Shown piece after piece: positions 43,328-51,959 of a stretch of DNA of 64,000 nucleotides. Position numbers and translations under genes: made by a program. A model generated the notes under the pieces. That model made no database searches and was not told where the DNA came from. It saw only the letters and a program-made list of their open reading frames with translations. The first letter of the stretch is position 1, and each line of letters begins with the position of its first letter. The DNA comes from Mesorhizobium sp. B2-3-12 (GTDB taxonomy: Bacteria > Pseudomonadota > Alphaproteobacteria > Rhizobiales > Rhizobiaceae): assembly GCF_006442205.1 (NCBI RefSeq), contig NZ_VFVR01000001.1, positions 620,001-684,000 on the forward strand, written 5' to 3'.

Positions 43328-44734
43328 TCAGCTCGCCTTTTGCAGCCCCTTGAACAAAAAAGTCCGGCCGGATCGGTAGTCGTAGTCCGGGTTTTCCCAG
43401 GCGATCATCTTGCCGGGGTTGAGCAGGCCTTGCGGATCGGTCTCGCGCTTGAAGGCGAGCTGCACGGCGTCGGTCTGCTTCATGCCGCCCTCTTCCAGCG
43501 TGTAGCGGTGCGGGTTGAAGATCGGACAGCCATTGTCCTCGTGCAGGCGGATGATCTCGTCGAGCCGCGCCTCGGTGGTGAACTTGACCAGCGGCAGGCC
43601 AAAGCAGGTGATGTTGCCGTCCAGCCGCACGAATTCGAGATGCGAGAACACCTCGCCAGGGAACATCGCATCCATCTTCTCGACCAGCGCCAGCTGGTTC
43701 GGGAAAGGATAGAGCGATTGCAGATAGGTGATCGTCGGATCGACCCGCAGCGCCCTCAGCGTCGTGTGGTTCCAGGCCAGCTCATAGGCCGGCGGCAGGC
43801 CCTTTTTCTCCTCCGGCGTCGCCGTGGTGGCGTCGTAGATCACCTCGCCGCCGGCCCGGCGCGTAAAGGCCAGAAAAGCGTCCAGCCCATGCCGCGCCAC
43901 CATGACGACACAGATGCTTTGCCCTTCCCTGAAAAACTTCTGGTGCCGCTTGAAATAGAGTTGCGGCACGGGTGCCGCGATCGGCGTGATCAGCTTGGTC
44001 AGAATGCCGTCCTGGCAGGCCAGCGCATTGCCATAGCGCGCCGCATCCATGAATTGGTTGAAGCCGACGATGACGTCGATCCAGTCATAGGCCGCTGTCA
44101 GCGGCATCTCGACCTCGGATATGATGCCGTTGGTGCCATAGGCATGGGTCACCTTGTGCAGGTCCTCGCCGGTGAGTTCGAGCACTTTCGGCTCGACTTC
44201 CATCGTCACCACGCTCAGCCGCAGCACATTGCCGAAATCGCGCAACCCGCCGAAGTTGATTGAGCCGACACCGCCCGAACCACCGGCGATGAAGCCGCCG
44301 ATCGAGGCTGTGTTGTAGGTCGAGGGCGACAGCCTGAGCTCCTGGCCGGAATGCGCCCGCGTCGCCTTGTCGATGTCGGCCAGGATCGCGCCCGGCCCGG
44401 TCACCACGCGCCCCAGCGCGATCGACTTGATCTCGTTCATCTCGGCGAGGTTGAGCACGACCCCGCCCGACAGCGGCATTGCCTGGCCGTAATTGCCCGT
44501 GCCGCTGCCCCGCGGGGTCACCGGCACGCCATGACGGTGACAGGCGGCCAGCACGCGGATCAGTTCGGCCTCGTTCTTCGGCGTCACGATCAGGTCGCCG
44601 GTGACATGGTCGAGCTGCCGTTTCAGCACCGGGCTATACCAGTAGAAGTCGCGGCTCTTCTGCTGGACGATGGCCGGATTGTCGTCGAGTTTTATCCCGT
44701 CGAGATCGCGTTTGAGTGCCGAAACATCCATCAT
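43328..44734 (-). CDS. FAD-binding oxidase, glycolate/lactate oxidase (GlcD) type
   Basis: A 468-residue flavoenzyme of the vanillyl-alcohol-oxidase fold. FAD-binding segments are VTPRGSGTGNYGQAMPL near residue 71, STYNTASIGGFIAGGSGGVG near 136 and GTNGIISEVEMP near 198; the C-terminal NPGKMIAW is typical of D-lactate/glycolate dehydrogenases. No Fe-S subunit gene is adjacent. It follows the CodA-type gene by seven bases and ends the ABC-deaminase operon. Probably oxidises a 2-hydroxy acid or a ring product released by the deaminase. Confidence 0.82.
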   Translation of the reverse strand: MMDVSALKRDLDGIKLDDNPAIVQQKSRDFYWYSPVLKRQLDHVTGDLIVTPKNEAELIRVLAACHRHGVPVTPRGSGTGNYGQAMPLSGGVVLNLAEMNEIKSIALGRVVTGPGAILADIDKATRAHSGQELRLSPSTYNTASIGGFIAGGSGGVGSINFGGLRDFGNVLRLSVVTMEVEPKVLELTGEDLHKVTHAYGTNGIISEVEMPLTAAYDWIDVIVGFNQFMDAARYGNALACQDGILTKLITPIAAPVPQLYFKRHQKFFREGQSICVVMVARHGLDAFLAFTRRAGGEVIYDATTATPEEKKGLPPAYELAWNHTTLRALRVDPTITYLQSLYPFPNQLALVEKMDAMFPGEVFSHLEFVRLDGNITCFGLPLVKFTTEARLDEIIRLHEDNGCPIFNPHRYTLEEGGMKQTDAVQLAFKRETDPQGLLNPGKMIAWENPDYDYRSGRTFLFKGLQKAS

Positions 44735-44741
44735 TCCACCA

Positions 44742-46046
44742 TCAGCTCGCCACCATCAGCTCGTCGAGTTCGGCATAGTCGGGCAATTGCCGGTCGATCG
44801 CCCGCCCGCCACGCACGACGATGCGATCCGATTCGGGCCGCGACAGCAATTCCGTCCAGCTTCGACCTTTGAACAGGACGAAATCCGCGTCGCCGCCGGC
44901 GGCAAGCGTGCCGAAGCCATCGAGCCGCATCACCTTGGCCGGCGTCGTGGCGACCGACTGCGGCCAGTCGGCGACCGGATGGTCGAAATGCAGGATGCGC
45001 GTCGCCATGCGGTAGACTTCCAGCATGTCGAGATCGCCATAGGCATAGAAGGGATCGCGCGTATTGTCTGAGGCGACCGCCACCGCAATGTCCCTCGCCT
45101 TCATCTCGTGAAGCAGCGTCACGCCGCGCCAGCGCGGCGTGGTGCCGTCGCTCCGTCGATCCTGCAGATAGAGATTGCACATCGGCAGCGACACGATTAC
45201 CAACCCGGCCTTCGCCACCTTGTCCAGCGTGTCCAGCACTTCGAGATCTGGCTGCCGCGCCAGCGAGCAGCAATGGCCGACGAGGATCTTGCCCTCGAAG
45301 CCGTTCCATAGGGCTGCCTCGGCGATCTTCTTCAGCGAGATCGCGGCGACATCGTCGGTCTCGTCGGCGTGGAAATCGAGGTCGAGCCCATGCTTGATCG
45401 CTTGCGCGAAGACGTGGTCGAGCAACTCCTCCAGGTCCGGCACCATATAGGTGACCACGCCCAGCACGCCCTTGGCGGCGGCCACCCGTTTGGCCAGCCT
45501 GTCGAACCATTTCCTGTCGCGCACGCCCTCGATGCCGAGCAGGCAGGCGCCCTGCAATTCGATGCGGCCGCGCCATGCCTCGCGCATCGCCTCGAACACC
45601 GGCCAGGAGATCTCCTCCTGCGGGGCGACGCTGTCGATATGCGTCCTGAGCGCCCTGGTGCCATGCGCGTAGGCCGAGCGCAGCGAGAAATCCATGCGCT
45701 TGGCAAGATCCTCGGCGCTCCAGCGGGCCACGCGGTCGGCGCCGGTGGCGTTCAAAGCGCCCATGAAAGTGCCATCGGGATTGGGCTTTCGCGGCCAGAT
45801 ATGGCCCTTGTCGATATGCGTGTGGCAATCGACAAAACACGGCAGCACGATACGGCCGCCAAGGTCGATGGCGCCGGCTGGTACCTTCGATGCGGCATGC
45901 GCGCCGATGCTGGAAATCTTGCTGTCGGCGACCGATATATCGGCGAGCGCAAAGCCATCGCCATCGAACGGCGCGTCAAAGCCTGACGTCAGCGAACGGT
46001 GAACGCGGGCGTTGGCGAAGTGGTATGAACCTGTGTTCGGAATCAA
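44742..46046 (-). CDS. codA: Cytosine deaminase-like amidohydrolase
   Basis: A 434-residue metal-dependent amidohydrolase. Metal ligands are visible in DCHTHIDKGH near residue 73, in HADET near 225, in VGHCCSL near 255 and in SDNTRDPFYAYGDLDMLEVY near 325. That last motif is typical of CodA, which deaminates cytosine, isoguanine or creatinine-type rings. It follows the permease gene by four bases. The importer upstream would supply the heterocycle. The symbol is a family label; the true substrate could differ. Confidence 0.82.
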   Translation of the reverse strand: MIPNTGSYHFANARVHRSLTSGFDAPFDGDGFALADISVADSKISSIGAHAASKVPAGAIDLGGRIVLPCFVDCHTHIDKGHIWPRKPNPDGTFMGALNATGADRVARWSAEDLAKRMDFSLRSAYAHGTRALRTHIDSVAPQEEISWPVFEAMREAWRGRIELQGACLLGIEGVRDRKWFDRLAKRVAAAKGVLGVVTYMVPDLEELLDHVFAQAIKHGLDLDFHADETDDVAAISLKKIAEAALWNGFEGKILVGHCCSLARQPDLEVLDTLDKVAKAGLVIVSLPMCNLYLQDRRSDGTTPRWRGVTLLHEMKARDIAVAVASDNTRDPFYAYGDLDMLEVYRMATRILHFDHPVADWPQSVATTPAKVMRLDGFGTLAAGGDADFVLFKGRSWTELLSRPESDRIVVRGGRAIDRQLPDYAELDELMVAS

Positions 46047-46050
46047 GGGC

Positions 46051-46902
46051 CTACCGCTCCTGCTTCAGCGCGCTCTCGTGCCAGCGCCGCAGAATGAGAT
46101 GCGAAATCAGCGACAGCACGAGGAAGATCAGGATGCCGGTGAGCGAGATCAAGAACAGCGCCGCGAAAAGCCTGGGCGCGTTCAGCCGGTAGCCGGCTTC
46201 GATGATGCGCGAGGCGAGGCCCGACGACTGGCCGGTGGCGCCGGCGACGAACTCGGCCACCACGGCGCCGATCAGCGACAGGCCGCCGGCGATCTTCAGC
46301 CCGCCGAGAAAATACGGCATCGCCGCCGGCAGCCTGAGATAGCGCAGTTGCTGCCAGCGCGTCGCGCCATTGAGCTTGAACAGGTCGCGCAGATTGCGGT
46401 CGACGGAGTTGAGGCCAAGCGTGGTGTTGGACAGGATCGGAAAGAAAGCGACAATCCAGGCACACAGCAGGAGCTTGGTCGTCTGGTTGTCGACATAGAT
46501 GTTGATCAGCGGAAAGATCGCCACGATCGGCGTCACCTGCAACACGATGGCGAAAGGGAAAAACGACATCTCTACCCATTTCGACTGCGCGAACAACACC
46601 GCCAGGCCGACGCCGCCGACGACCGCGAGGAGCAGGCTGAGGAAGGTGATGCGCAAGGTGACCAGCAGCGCCGAGAACAGCAGGCCGGCATCGTTGTAGA
46701 GCGTCGACAGCACCACACCAGGGCGCGGCAGTATGTATTGTGGAATCCCGTTCCAGACGCAGATGCGGTCCCACAGCCAGATCGCCAGGATCATGATCGC
46801 CAGCGGCAGCACCCAGCGGCCGATGCGCTCGAACCGCTCCTGACGCACCCGCCGTGCTTCCTCGGGGTCAAGTTTGAGCACCCCTTCGTCAATGACCGTC
46901 AT
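46051..46902 (-). CDS. ABC transporter permease, NMT1/pyrimidine type
   Basis: A 283-residue inner-membrane permease with about six spans. The coupling loop RDLFKLNGATRWQQLRYLRL lies near residue 175. The ATG at 46902 lies inside the end of the ATPase gene (14-base overlap). The N-terminal 30 residues are charged and cytosolic. Pairs with the products at 46889 and 47726. Confidence 0.9.
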   Translation of the reverse strand: MTVIDEGVLKLDPEEARRVRQERFERIGRWVLPLAIMILAIWLWDRICVWNGIPQYILPRPGVVLSTLYNDAGLLFSALLVTLRITFLSLLLAVVGGVGLAVLFAQSKWVEMSFFPFAIVLQVTPIVAIFPLINIYVDNQTTKLLLCAWIVAFFPILSNTTLGLNSVDRNLRDLFKLNGATRWQQLRYLRLPAAMPYFLGGLKIAGGLSLIGAVVAEFVAGATGQSSGLASRIIEAGYRLNAPRLFAALFLISLTGILIFLVLSLISHLILRRWHESALKQER

Positions 46903-47713
46903 GATGCGCGCCCGCCGTTGAATTGATGCCATTGACCAGAACGTCGGAGGCCTGCCGGCAGAGCGCCGCATAATCCGGCGACGTGCGAAACGCCTCGTCG
47001 CGCGGATAGGCGGCCTCGATGGCAAGTTCGTCGAACACCCTGCCCGGCCGTGCCGCCATGACGACGACGCGGTTGGAGAGAAACACGCTTTCGAACACGC
47101 TGTGGGTGACGAAGACGACGGTGAAGCGCTCGTCCTGCCACAGTTCAAGCAAGTCGTTGTTGAGCTTGAAGCGGGTGATTTCATCAAGTGCGGCGAACGG
47201 CTCGTCCATCAACAGCACCCGCGGCTTGGTCACCATGGCCCGCGCGATCGACACCCGCATCTTCATGCCGCCCGACAGTTCGCGCGGCACGGCATCCTCG
47301 AAGCCGGTGAGGTGCACCCTTTCCAGCATTTCCTTCACCGCTGGTGCGGCCTTGGCGCGAGAAATGCCCTTCAGCCTGAGGGGCAGCCAAACATTGTCGA
47401 AGACACTGGCCCACGGCAGCAGCGTCGGCTCCTGGAAGACGAAGCCGATATTGGCGCGGTCGAGCGAGCCGCCGCCGCGCCAGTCGAGCACGCCTGACGT
47501 CGGCGTCGATAGGCCGGCGATCAGCCGCAGCGCCGTCGACTTGCCGCAACCGGACGGTCCGAGCAGGCTGAGGAAATCGCCTTCCCGGATCGTCAGGTCG
47601 ACGTCGCTCAGCGCCGTGACGCCGTTGGAAAACACCTTGCCGACGCCACGCAGCGCCAGCAAGGTCGGAGCGACATCCGAGGCTGGCGCTTGCGCCACCT
47701 TTTCCCTGGTCAT
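46889..47713 (-). CDS. ABC transporter ATPase, NMT1/pyrimidine type
   Basis: A 274-residue ATPase. Walker A is GPSGCGKST near residue 52, Q-loop FVFQEPTLLPWAS, signature LSGGMKMR, Walker B VLLMDEPFAALDE and the switch His in VTHSVFES. Second gene of the operon; 12 bases after the binding-protein stop. Confidence 0.92.
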   Translation of the reverse strand: MTREKVAQAPASDVAPTLLALRGVGKVFSNGVTALSDVDLTIREGDFLSLLGPSGCGKSTALRLIAGLSTPTSGVLDWRGGGSLDRANIGFVFQEPTLLPWASVFDNVWLPLRLKGISRAKAAPAVKEMLERVHLTGFEDAVPRELSGGMKMRVSIARAMVTKPRVLLMDEPFAALDEITRFKLNNDLLELWQDERFTVVFVTHSVFESVFLSNRVVVMAARPGRVFDELAIEAAYPRDEAFRTSPDYAALCRQASDVLVNGINSTAGAHHDGH

Positions 47714-47725
47714 GCCGGGGCCGGC

Positions 47726-48730
47726 CTATTTCTTCAGGTCGAGCCCGACACCCTTGTTGATGAAGGCCAGCGTGTAGGCCTTGGTGATGTCGATGCCTGC
47801 GGGCGTGACCTTGGCCTTGACCATCTTGTCGTAGAAACTCTTGATCCGCGCATCGGTCATGGCGCCGATGCCGAGCTTCTCGGTGTCGCCGGAATCGGCA
47901 AGGCCGAACTTCTTCATCTGCTCGATCGAGAAGGCGATCTGCTCGTCGCTCATGTCAGGATTGTCTTTCTTGATCATGTCGTTGGCGGCCTTGTTGTCGC
48001 CGTAGAGATATTTGTACCAGCCCTTGGCCGAGCCATCGACGAAGCACTGGACTATCTCGGGCTTCTTGTCGATCGTGTCCTGCATCACCTCGATCGTCGT
48101 TGAATAGGTATCCCAACCGTAGTCGGCGAGCAGGAACTGGTTCGGCACGAAGCCGCCTTCCTTCTTGACCGCGAACGGCTCCGAGGTGACGTAGCCCTGC
48201 TGGATCGACTTCTTGTTGGCGAGGAAAGGAGCGGTGTTGTAGGTGTAGGGCACGCGCTTTGAAGCGTCGAAACCGAGCTCTATGACCATCCACTGGAAGA
48301 AGGTCTGCGCGCCTTCGTCACCCAATATGTACTGCTCGGCGTTCTTCAGGTCTTCCCATTTGTCGAGCCCCTCGCCTGGGTGGGACATGATGACCTGCGG
48401 ATCCTTCTGGAAGTCGGCGGCCACCACGCGCATCGGAATGCCTTGCTGGACGGCATCGAAGGCCGACAGCAGATTGCCGCCCATGTAGAAATCGATCTTG
48501 CCGGCGAGCAGCATCGGCCGGCCGCTGACCTGCGGGCCGCCTGGCATGATGGTGACGTCGAGGCCGCAGGCGGCATAGGTGCCGTCCGCCACGGCCTGGT
48601 AATAGCCGCCATGTTCCGGCTCGGCGAGCCAGTTGGTGCCGAAGGTGACTTTCTCATTCGCCGCCGCGCCCAGCGTGCTGGCCGCAAGCAGGGCCACCAC
48701 CGCCACCGAAATCTTCTGTTTCAAGTACAT
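47726..48730 (-). CDS. ABC transporter substrate-binding protein, NMT1/THI5-like
   Basis: A 334-residue periplasmic protein with a signal peptide (MYLKQKISVAVVALLAASTL, cleavage near ANA/ANE). The mature N-terminus TFGTNWLAEPEHGGYYQA resembles NMT1/THI5-like proteins that bind pyrimidine or thiamine-precursor rings. The ATG at 48730 follows AAGGGTGGTGTCA. The linked deaminase supports a nitrogen heterocycle as ligand. Divergent from the RidA gene. Confidence 0.88.
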   Translation of the reverse strand: MYLKQKISVAVVALLAASTLGAAANEKVTFGTNWLAEPEHGGYYQAVADGTYAACGLDVTIMPGGPQVSGRPMLLAGKIDFYMGGNLLSAFDAVQQGIPMRVVAADFQKDPQVIMSHPGEGLDKWEDLKNAEQYILGDEGAQTFFQWMVIELGFDASKRVPYTYNTAPFLANKKSIQQGYVTSEPFAVKKEGGFVPNQFLLADYGWDTYSTTIEVMQDTIDKKPEIVQCFVDGSAKGWYKYLYGDNKAANDMIKKDNPDMSDEQIAFSIEQMKKFGLADSGDTEKLGIGAMTDARIKSFYDKMVKAKVTPAGIDITKAYTLAFINKGVGLDLKK

Positions 48731-48993
48731 TGACACCACCCTTTTTCGCTCCGGCGCGTCGTGCGCCGTGCTGGACACCAAAGATTCAAGAAGCAAGACA
48801 CATGCCACCGGCGTCGCGCGCCGGGACCCGCCCGCCTGCACCACAGCCATCTGCAAAAGCCGGAAAGGTCGTGCTGCACCGGAGGCATCGTGCCTATTTT
48901 TTGAACGCCTGTCCACAATCGCTCCGGCAACATGCACCGCCATCTTGAGGGTGTGGCGGATCCGGTCTTAAGTGACGGTATCAGGAGATTGCC

Positions 48994-49377
48994 ATGTTCA
49001 AGTTTCTCACCCCGAAGTCGATCAAGCCACCCTTTGCCCGCTACAGCCACGGTGTCGAGGTGCCTGCCGGCAAGCGGCTGGTGCTGTGCTCGGGTCAGGT
49101 CGCCATCACGGCGGACGATCAGATCCCTGAAGACGCCGGCGCGCAGGCCGAACTCTGCTTCCAGAACATCGCCGCCATCCTCGGTGAGGCCGGGCTGGGG
49201 ATCGGCGATATCGTGCGCATCAACGCCTATGTCACCGACCGCGCGCATCTGCGTCCCTATATGGATGTCCGCGACCGGCTGTTTTCCAGCCCGGCGCCTG
49301 CCTCGACGCTGATGATCGTTTCCGGCTTCGCCCGGCCCGAATTCAAGGTCGAGGTCGAAGCCATCGCGGCCGGGTGA
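48994..49377 (+). CDS. RidA-family deaminase
   Basis: A 127-residue RidA/YjgF-type protein, which hydrolyses reactive enamine/imine intermediates or acts in pyrimidine breakdown. Family segments are LVLCSGQVAIT near residue 29, INAYVTDRAHLRPYMDVRD near 76 and a C-terminal FARPEFKVEVEAIA. The conserved Arg usual before the final strand is represented by FARPEF. RBS AGGAGATTGCC. Divergent from the NMT1 importer operon across 263 bases, so it is probably tied to the same substrate. Confidence 0.88.
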   Translation: MFKFLTPKSIKPPFARYSHGVEVPAGKRLVLCSGQVAITADDQIPEDAGAQAELCFQNIAAILGEAGLGIGDIVRINAYVTDRAHLRPYMDVRDRLFSSPAPASTLMIVSGFARPEFKVEVEAIAAG

Positions 49378-49440
49378 GAAGCGCCGGCTTAGCGCTACGA
49401 ATCGACGGGCCGATGGTCTAAGGTCAAACTATCGGGGTTG

Positions 49441-49569
49441 GCGCCGCCCCTCATCCGCCTGCCGGCACCTTCTCCCCGTATAGTGACGGGGAGAAGGGTC
49501 TGCTCCAACGCTGGCGATCCCCTCTCCCCGTTCTTCACGGGGAGAGGGTAAGGGTGAGGGGCAGCGCCG
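49441..49569. repeat. Palindromic intergenic repeat, copy 3
   Basis: Same type as the copy at 41814: CCCCTCATCCGCCTGCCGGC then CTTCTCCCCGT...ACGGGGAGAAG, a second CCTCTCCCCG...CGGGGAGAGG hairpin and a closing GGTGAGGGG. It ends 29 bases before the creatininase-family start. Confidence 0.78.
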
Positions 49570-49598
49570 ACGCCAAATCAGTTCCGTCGAGGCACAAA

Positions 49599-50402
49599 AT
49601 GAACGAGACAAAAAGACGCGTGTGGTGGGGCGATTACCGGACATCGGAATACGCCTCGATCGATCCCGAGGCGACGATAGCGGTGCTGCCGCTGGCGGCG
49701 ATCGAGCAGCACGGGCCGCATCTGCCTGTGTCGACCGACACCTCGATCATGAACGGCATGCTCGACACGGTGATCGCCCGCCTGCCCGACGATCTCGACA
49801 TCCGCATCCTGCCGGTCCAGGCGGTGGGCAAGTCGAACGAACACCTGCACGCGCCGGGTACATTGACCCTGCCGGCAACGACGCTGGTCGGGGCGTGGAC
49901 GGAGCTTGGCCTTTCGATCGCGCGCGCCGGCGTGCGCAAGCTCATCGTCGTCAACTCGCATGGCGGCAATGAGGAGATCATGGGCATCGTCACGCGCGAA
50001 TTGCGCGTGCGCGAGAATATGCTGGCGGTGAAGACCAGTTGGCAGCGCTTCGGCCGCCCGGCCGGCATGTATACCGAGCTCGAGGATCGTCACGGCATCC
50101 ATGGCGGCGATGTCGAGACGTCGCTGATGCTGCATTTCCGGCCCGATCTCGTCGACATGGGCAAGGCCGACAATTTCGTTTCCAATGTCGCCAAGGCCGA
50201 GCAGGAATTCTCGCTGTTGCGCCAGACAGGCACCCACGCCTTCGCCTGGATCGCTGGGGATCTCAACCCGAACGGCGTGGTCGGTGACGCCAGCATTGCA
50301 ACGGCAGAGAAAGGCCGATTGACCGCGGAGCATCAGGCCGATGGGTTCATCAGCCTGCTCAGGGATGTGCGCAAGGCGAGGCTCGCCGATTGGCTGAAGT
50401 AG
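49599..50402 (+). CDS. Creatininase-family amidohydrolase
   Basis: A 267-residue metal-dependent amidase of the creatininase/FAPy-deformylase/MftE group. The metal motif EQHGPHLPVSTD lies at residues 36-47, NSHGGN near 123 and the acidic ligand in GGDVETS near 182. Creatininase turns creatinine to creatine, which would lead to sarcosine and urea; members such as ArfB act on formylated pyrimidines. With the NMT1-like importer and deaminase nearby either chemistry fits. ATG at 49599 has GAGGCAC upstream. Confidence 0.83.
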   Translation: MNETKRRVWWGDYRTSEYASIDPEATIAVLPLAAIEQHGPHLPVSTDTSIMNGMLDTVIARLPDDLDIRILPVQAVGKSNEHLHAPGTLTLPATTLVGAWTELGLSIARAGVRKLIVVNSHGGNEEIMGIVTRELRVRENMLAVKTSWQRFGRPAGMYTELEDRHGIHGGDVETSLMLHFRPDLVDMGKADNFVSNVAKAEQEFSLLRQTGTHAFAWIAGDLNPNGVVGDASIATAEKGRLTAEHQADGFISLLRDVRKARLADWLK

Positions 50403-50406
50403 CCGC

Positions 50407-50916
50407 CTAACTATCGATCTTGAGCGCGAACGGCGTGCCTTCGAAGGCGTCGGCGCCACGCCCGATCGACTGGATCGCCTCGATCATGCGGCCTTTGCGA
50501 TCAAGCAGCGTGTCGGCCACCGCGATCAGCCGTGGATTGGGTGTCGCCGAGGGCGACAGCGCCCGCAGCGTTCGGGCCAGTTCGGCCTCGTCGCGTTTCG
50601 GCGCCAGTGCGGCGGCAATGATGTAGGCCGACGCCGTTGAGCGGCTGATGCCGGCGTAGCAATGCACGACCATCGGCCTGGCCCGGTCCCAGCGGCGCGC
50701 GAAGTCGAGCAAATTGCGAACATGCTCCTCGCCAGGCATGGTCATGCCGTCCTGCGCGACCGCGATGTCATGCATGACCAGATGGAGATGGTTTTCCCTC
50801 GGGATCGAGGCCGGACGCGTCACATCGGTCCCGACAGAGAGCAGCGACAGCATGTGGCCGGCACCGGTCCTTGCCACGGTTTCATCGATCTTCGCCAGCG
50901 AGCAGACATGGATCAT
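50407..50916 (-). CDS. Dual-specificity/tyrosine protein phosphatase-like
   Basis: A 169-residue cysteine phosphatase. The P-loop HCYAGISRST (Cys and Arg of CX5R) lies near residue 93, and the preceding VVHCYAG strand is typical. The general-acid Asp is likely the MHDIA one about 45 residues earlier. The ATG at 50916 begins MIHVCSLAK. It lies between the amidase and cobC in opposite directions. Substrate unknown; rhizobial homologs are small cytosolic proteins. Confidence 0.78.
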   Translation of the reverse strand: MIHVCSLAKIDETVARTGAGHMLSLLSVGTDVTRPASIPRENHLHLVMHDIAVAQDGMTMPGEEHVRNLLDFARRWDRARPMVVHCYAGISRSTASAYIIAAALAPKRDEAELARTLRALSPSATPNPRLIAVADTLLDRKGRMIEAIQSIGRGADAFEGTPFALKIDS

Positions 50917-50945
50917 CGTTTTGAACCCTTCGATCGATTCTCGCG

Positions 50946-51959
50946 CTACAACGCCCATTCGGCAAGGGCGGATTCGAGCCGCTGCCATTCCCCCTGACTC
51001 CCCGGCAGACCAGCGCGCAAGACATCAGGCCGATCGGCAAAATGCCGAAGCAGGATGCCGCTCTCGCCAAGCGCGGAAAACAGGCCGTCGGCATCGGGCA
51101 GGCTGAGATAGCGGAACAATGTGGTGCCACCCACAACAGGCGCGCCAAAGCGGCCGAACAACGCGTCGAGCCGCGCCGCCGCATCCGCCAGCGACGCCCG
51201 CATCGCATCCTGCCAGTCGATATCGGCAAGCGCGCGGATGCCGTATTCCAACGCCGGCCCGGCGACGGCCCACGGCCCGAATTGTGTCTCCAGCCGCTCG
51301 ACAGTCGGCGCATCGGCAAGCGCGAACCCAAGCCGCAACCCGGCCAGGCCAAAGAACTTTCCGAATGAACGCAACACGACGATGCCGCCCTCGGCGACGT
51401 CGCCGGCGAGACTGTGTTCGCGCGGGCCGACATCCATGAACGCCTCGTCGACGACCAGCAGCCCGCCCTTGGCGCGCAGTTTGGCGGCCAGCGTCAGCAG
51501 CCGGTCACGTTCGATGACGCGCCCATCCGGATTGTTCGGATTGACGATGATGGCGAGATCGGCGTCGACAAGCGTCGCGAGATCGCCGACCTCGGCCACC
51601 TCGTGCCCGGCAATCGCCGCGGCTCGCGCATGTTCGGCATAGGTCGGCCCCAGCACCAATGCCTTTCCGGGCCGCACCAGCGATGCCACGCGCGGCAGCA
51701 GAATCTGCGTGCCAGGCGCCGCCACGACGTTGTCTGGGGAAGGCGCGCCATAGGTGCTGGCCGCGATCTCTATTAGCTCAACGCTGCGCGCGGCCTCCGG
51801 CAATCGCCACAGGGAGGTGGCGGGCAGGTCGAAAAGCGGGTAGGAGTGCGGATTGATACCGGTCGAGAGGTCGACGAAAGGCAGCACGGCATTGGGGAAA
51901 AGCGCCCTTGCCCGGCCAAGACTTCCCCCATGGTCCACCGCTCCTTCAAGAAGCTTCAT
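50946..51959 (-). CDS. cobC: L-threonine-O-3-phosphate decarboxylase / cobalamin aminotransferase-like
   Basis: A 337-residue PLP protein of the histidinol-phosphate-aminotransferase fold. STGINPHSYP near residue 32 and the Schiff-base Lys in LRSFGKFFGLAGLRLG near 205 are typical of CobC/CobD-type enzymes. In Rhizobiales nomenclature cobC supplies the aminopropanol moiety for cobalamin. Its start codon overlaps that of the divergent cobD by two bases (CATG at 51957-51960). Confidence 0.87.
   Translation of the reverse strand: MKLLEGAVDHGGSLGRARALFPNAVLPFVDLSTGINPHSYPLFDLPATSLWRLPEAARSVELIEIAASTYGAPSPDNVVAAPGTQILLPRVASLVRPGKALVLGPTYAEHARAAAIAGHEVAEVGDLATLVDADLAIIVNPNNPDGRVIERDRLLTLAAKLRAKGGLLVVDEAFMDVGPREHSLAGDVAEGGIVVLRSFGKFFGLAGLRLGFALADAPTVERLETQFGPWAVAGPALEYGIRALADIDWQDAMRASLADAAARLDALFGRFGAPVVGGTTLFRYLSLPDADGLFSALGESGILLRHFADRPDVLRAGLPGSQGEWQRLESALAEWAL

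Noticed and set aside
41814..49569. Possible CRISPR array made by the GGGGAGAAGG repeats
   Set aside because: Only hairpin repeats at separate gene ends, without regular spacers or cas genes.
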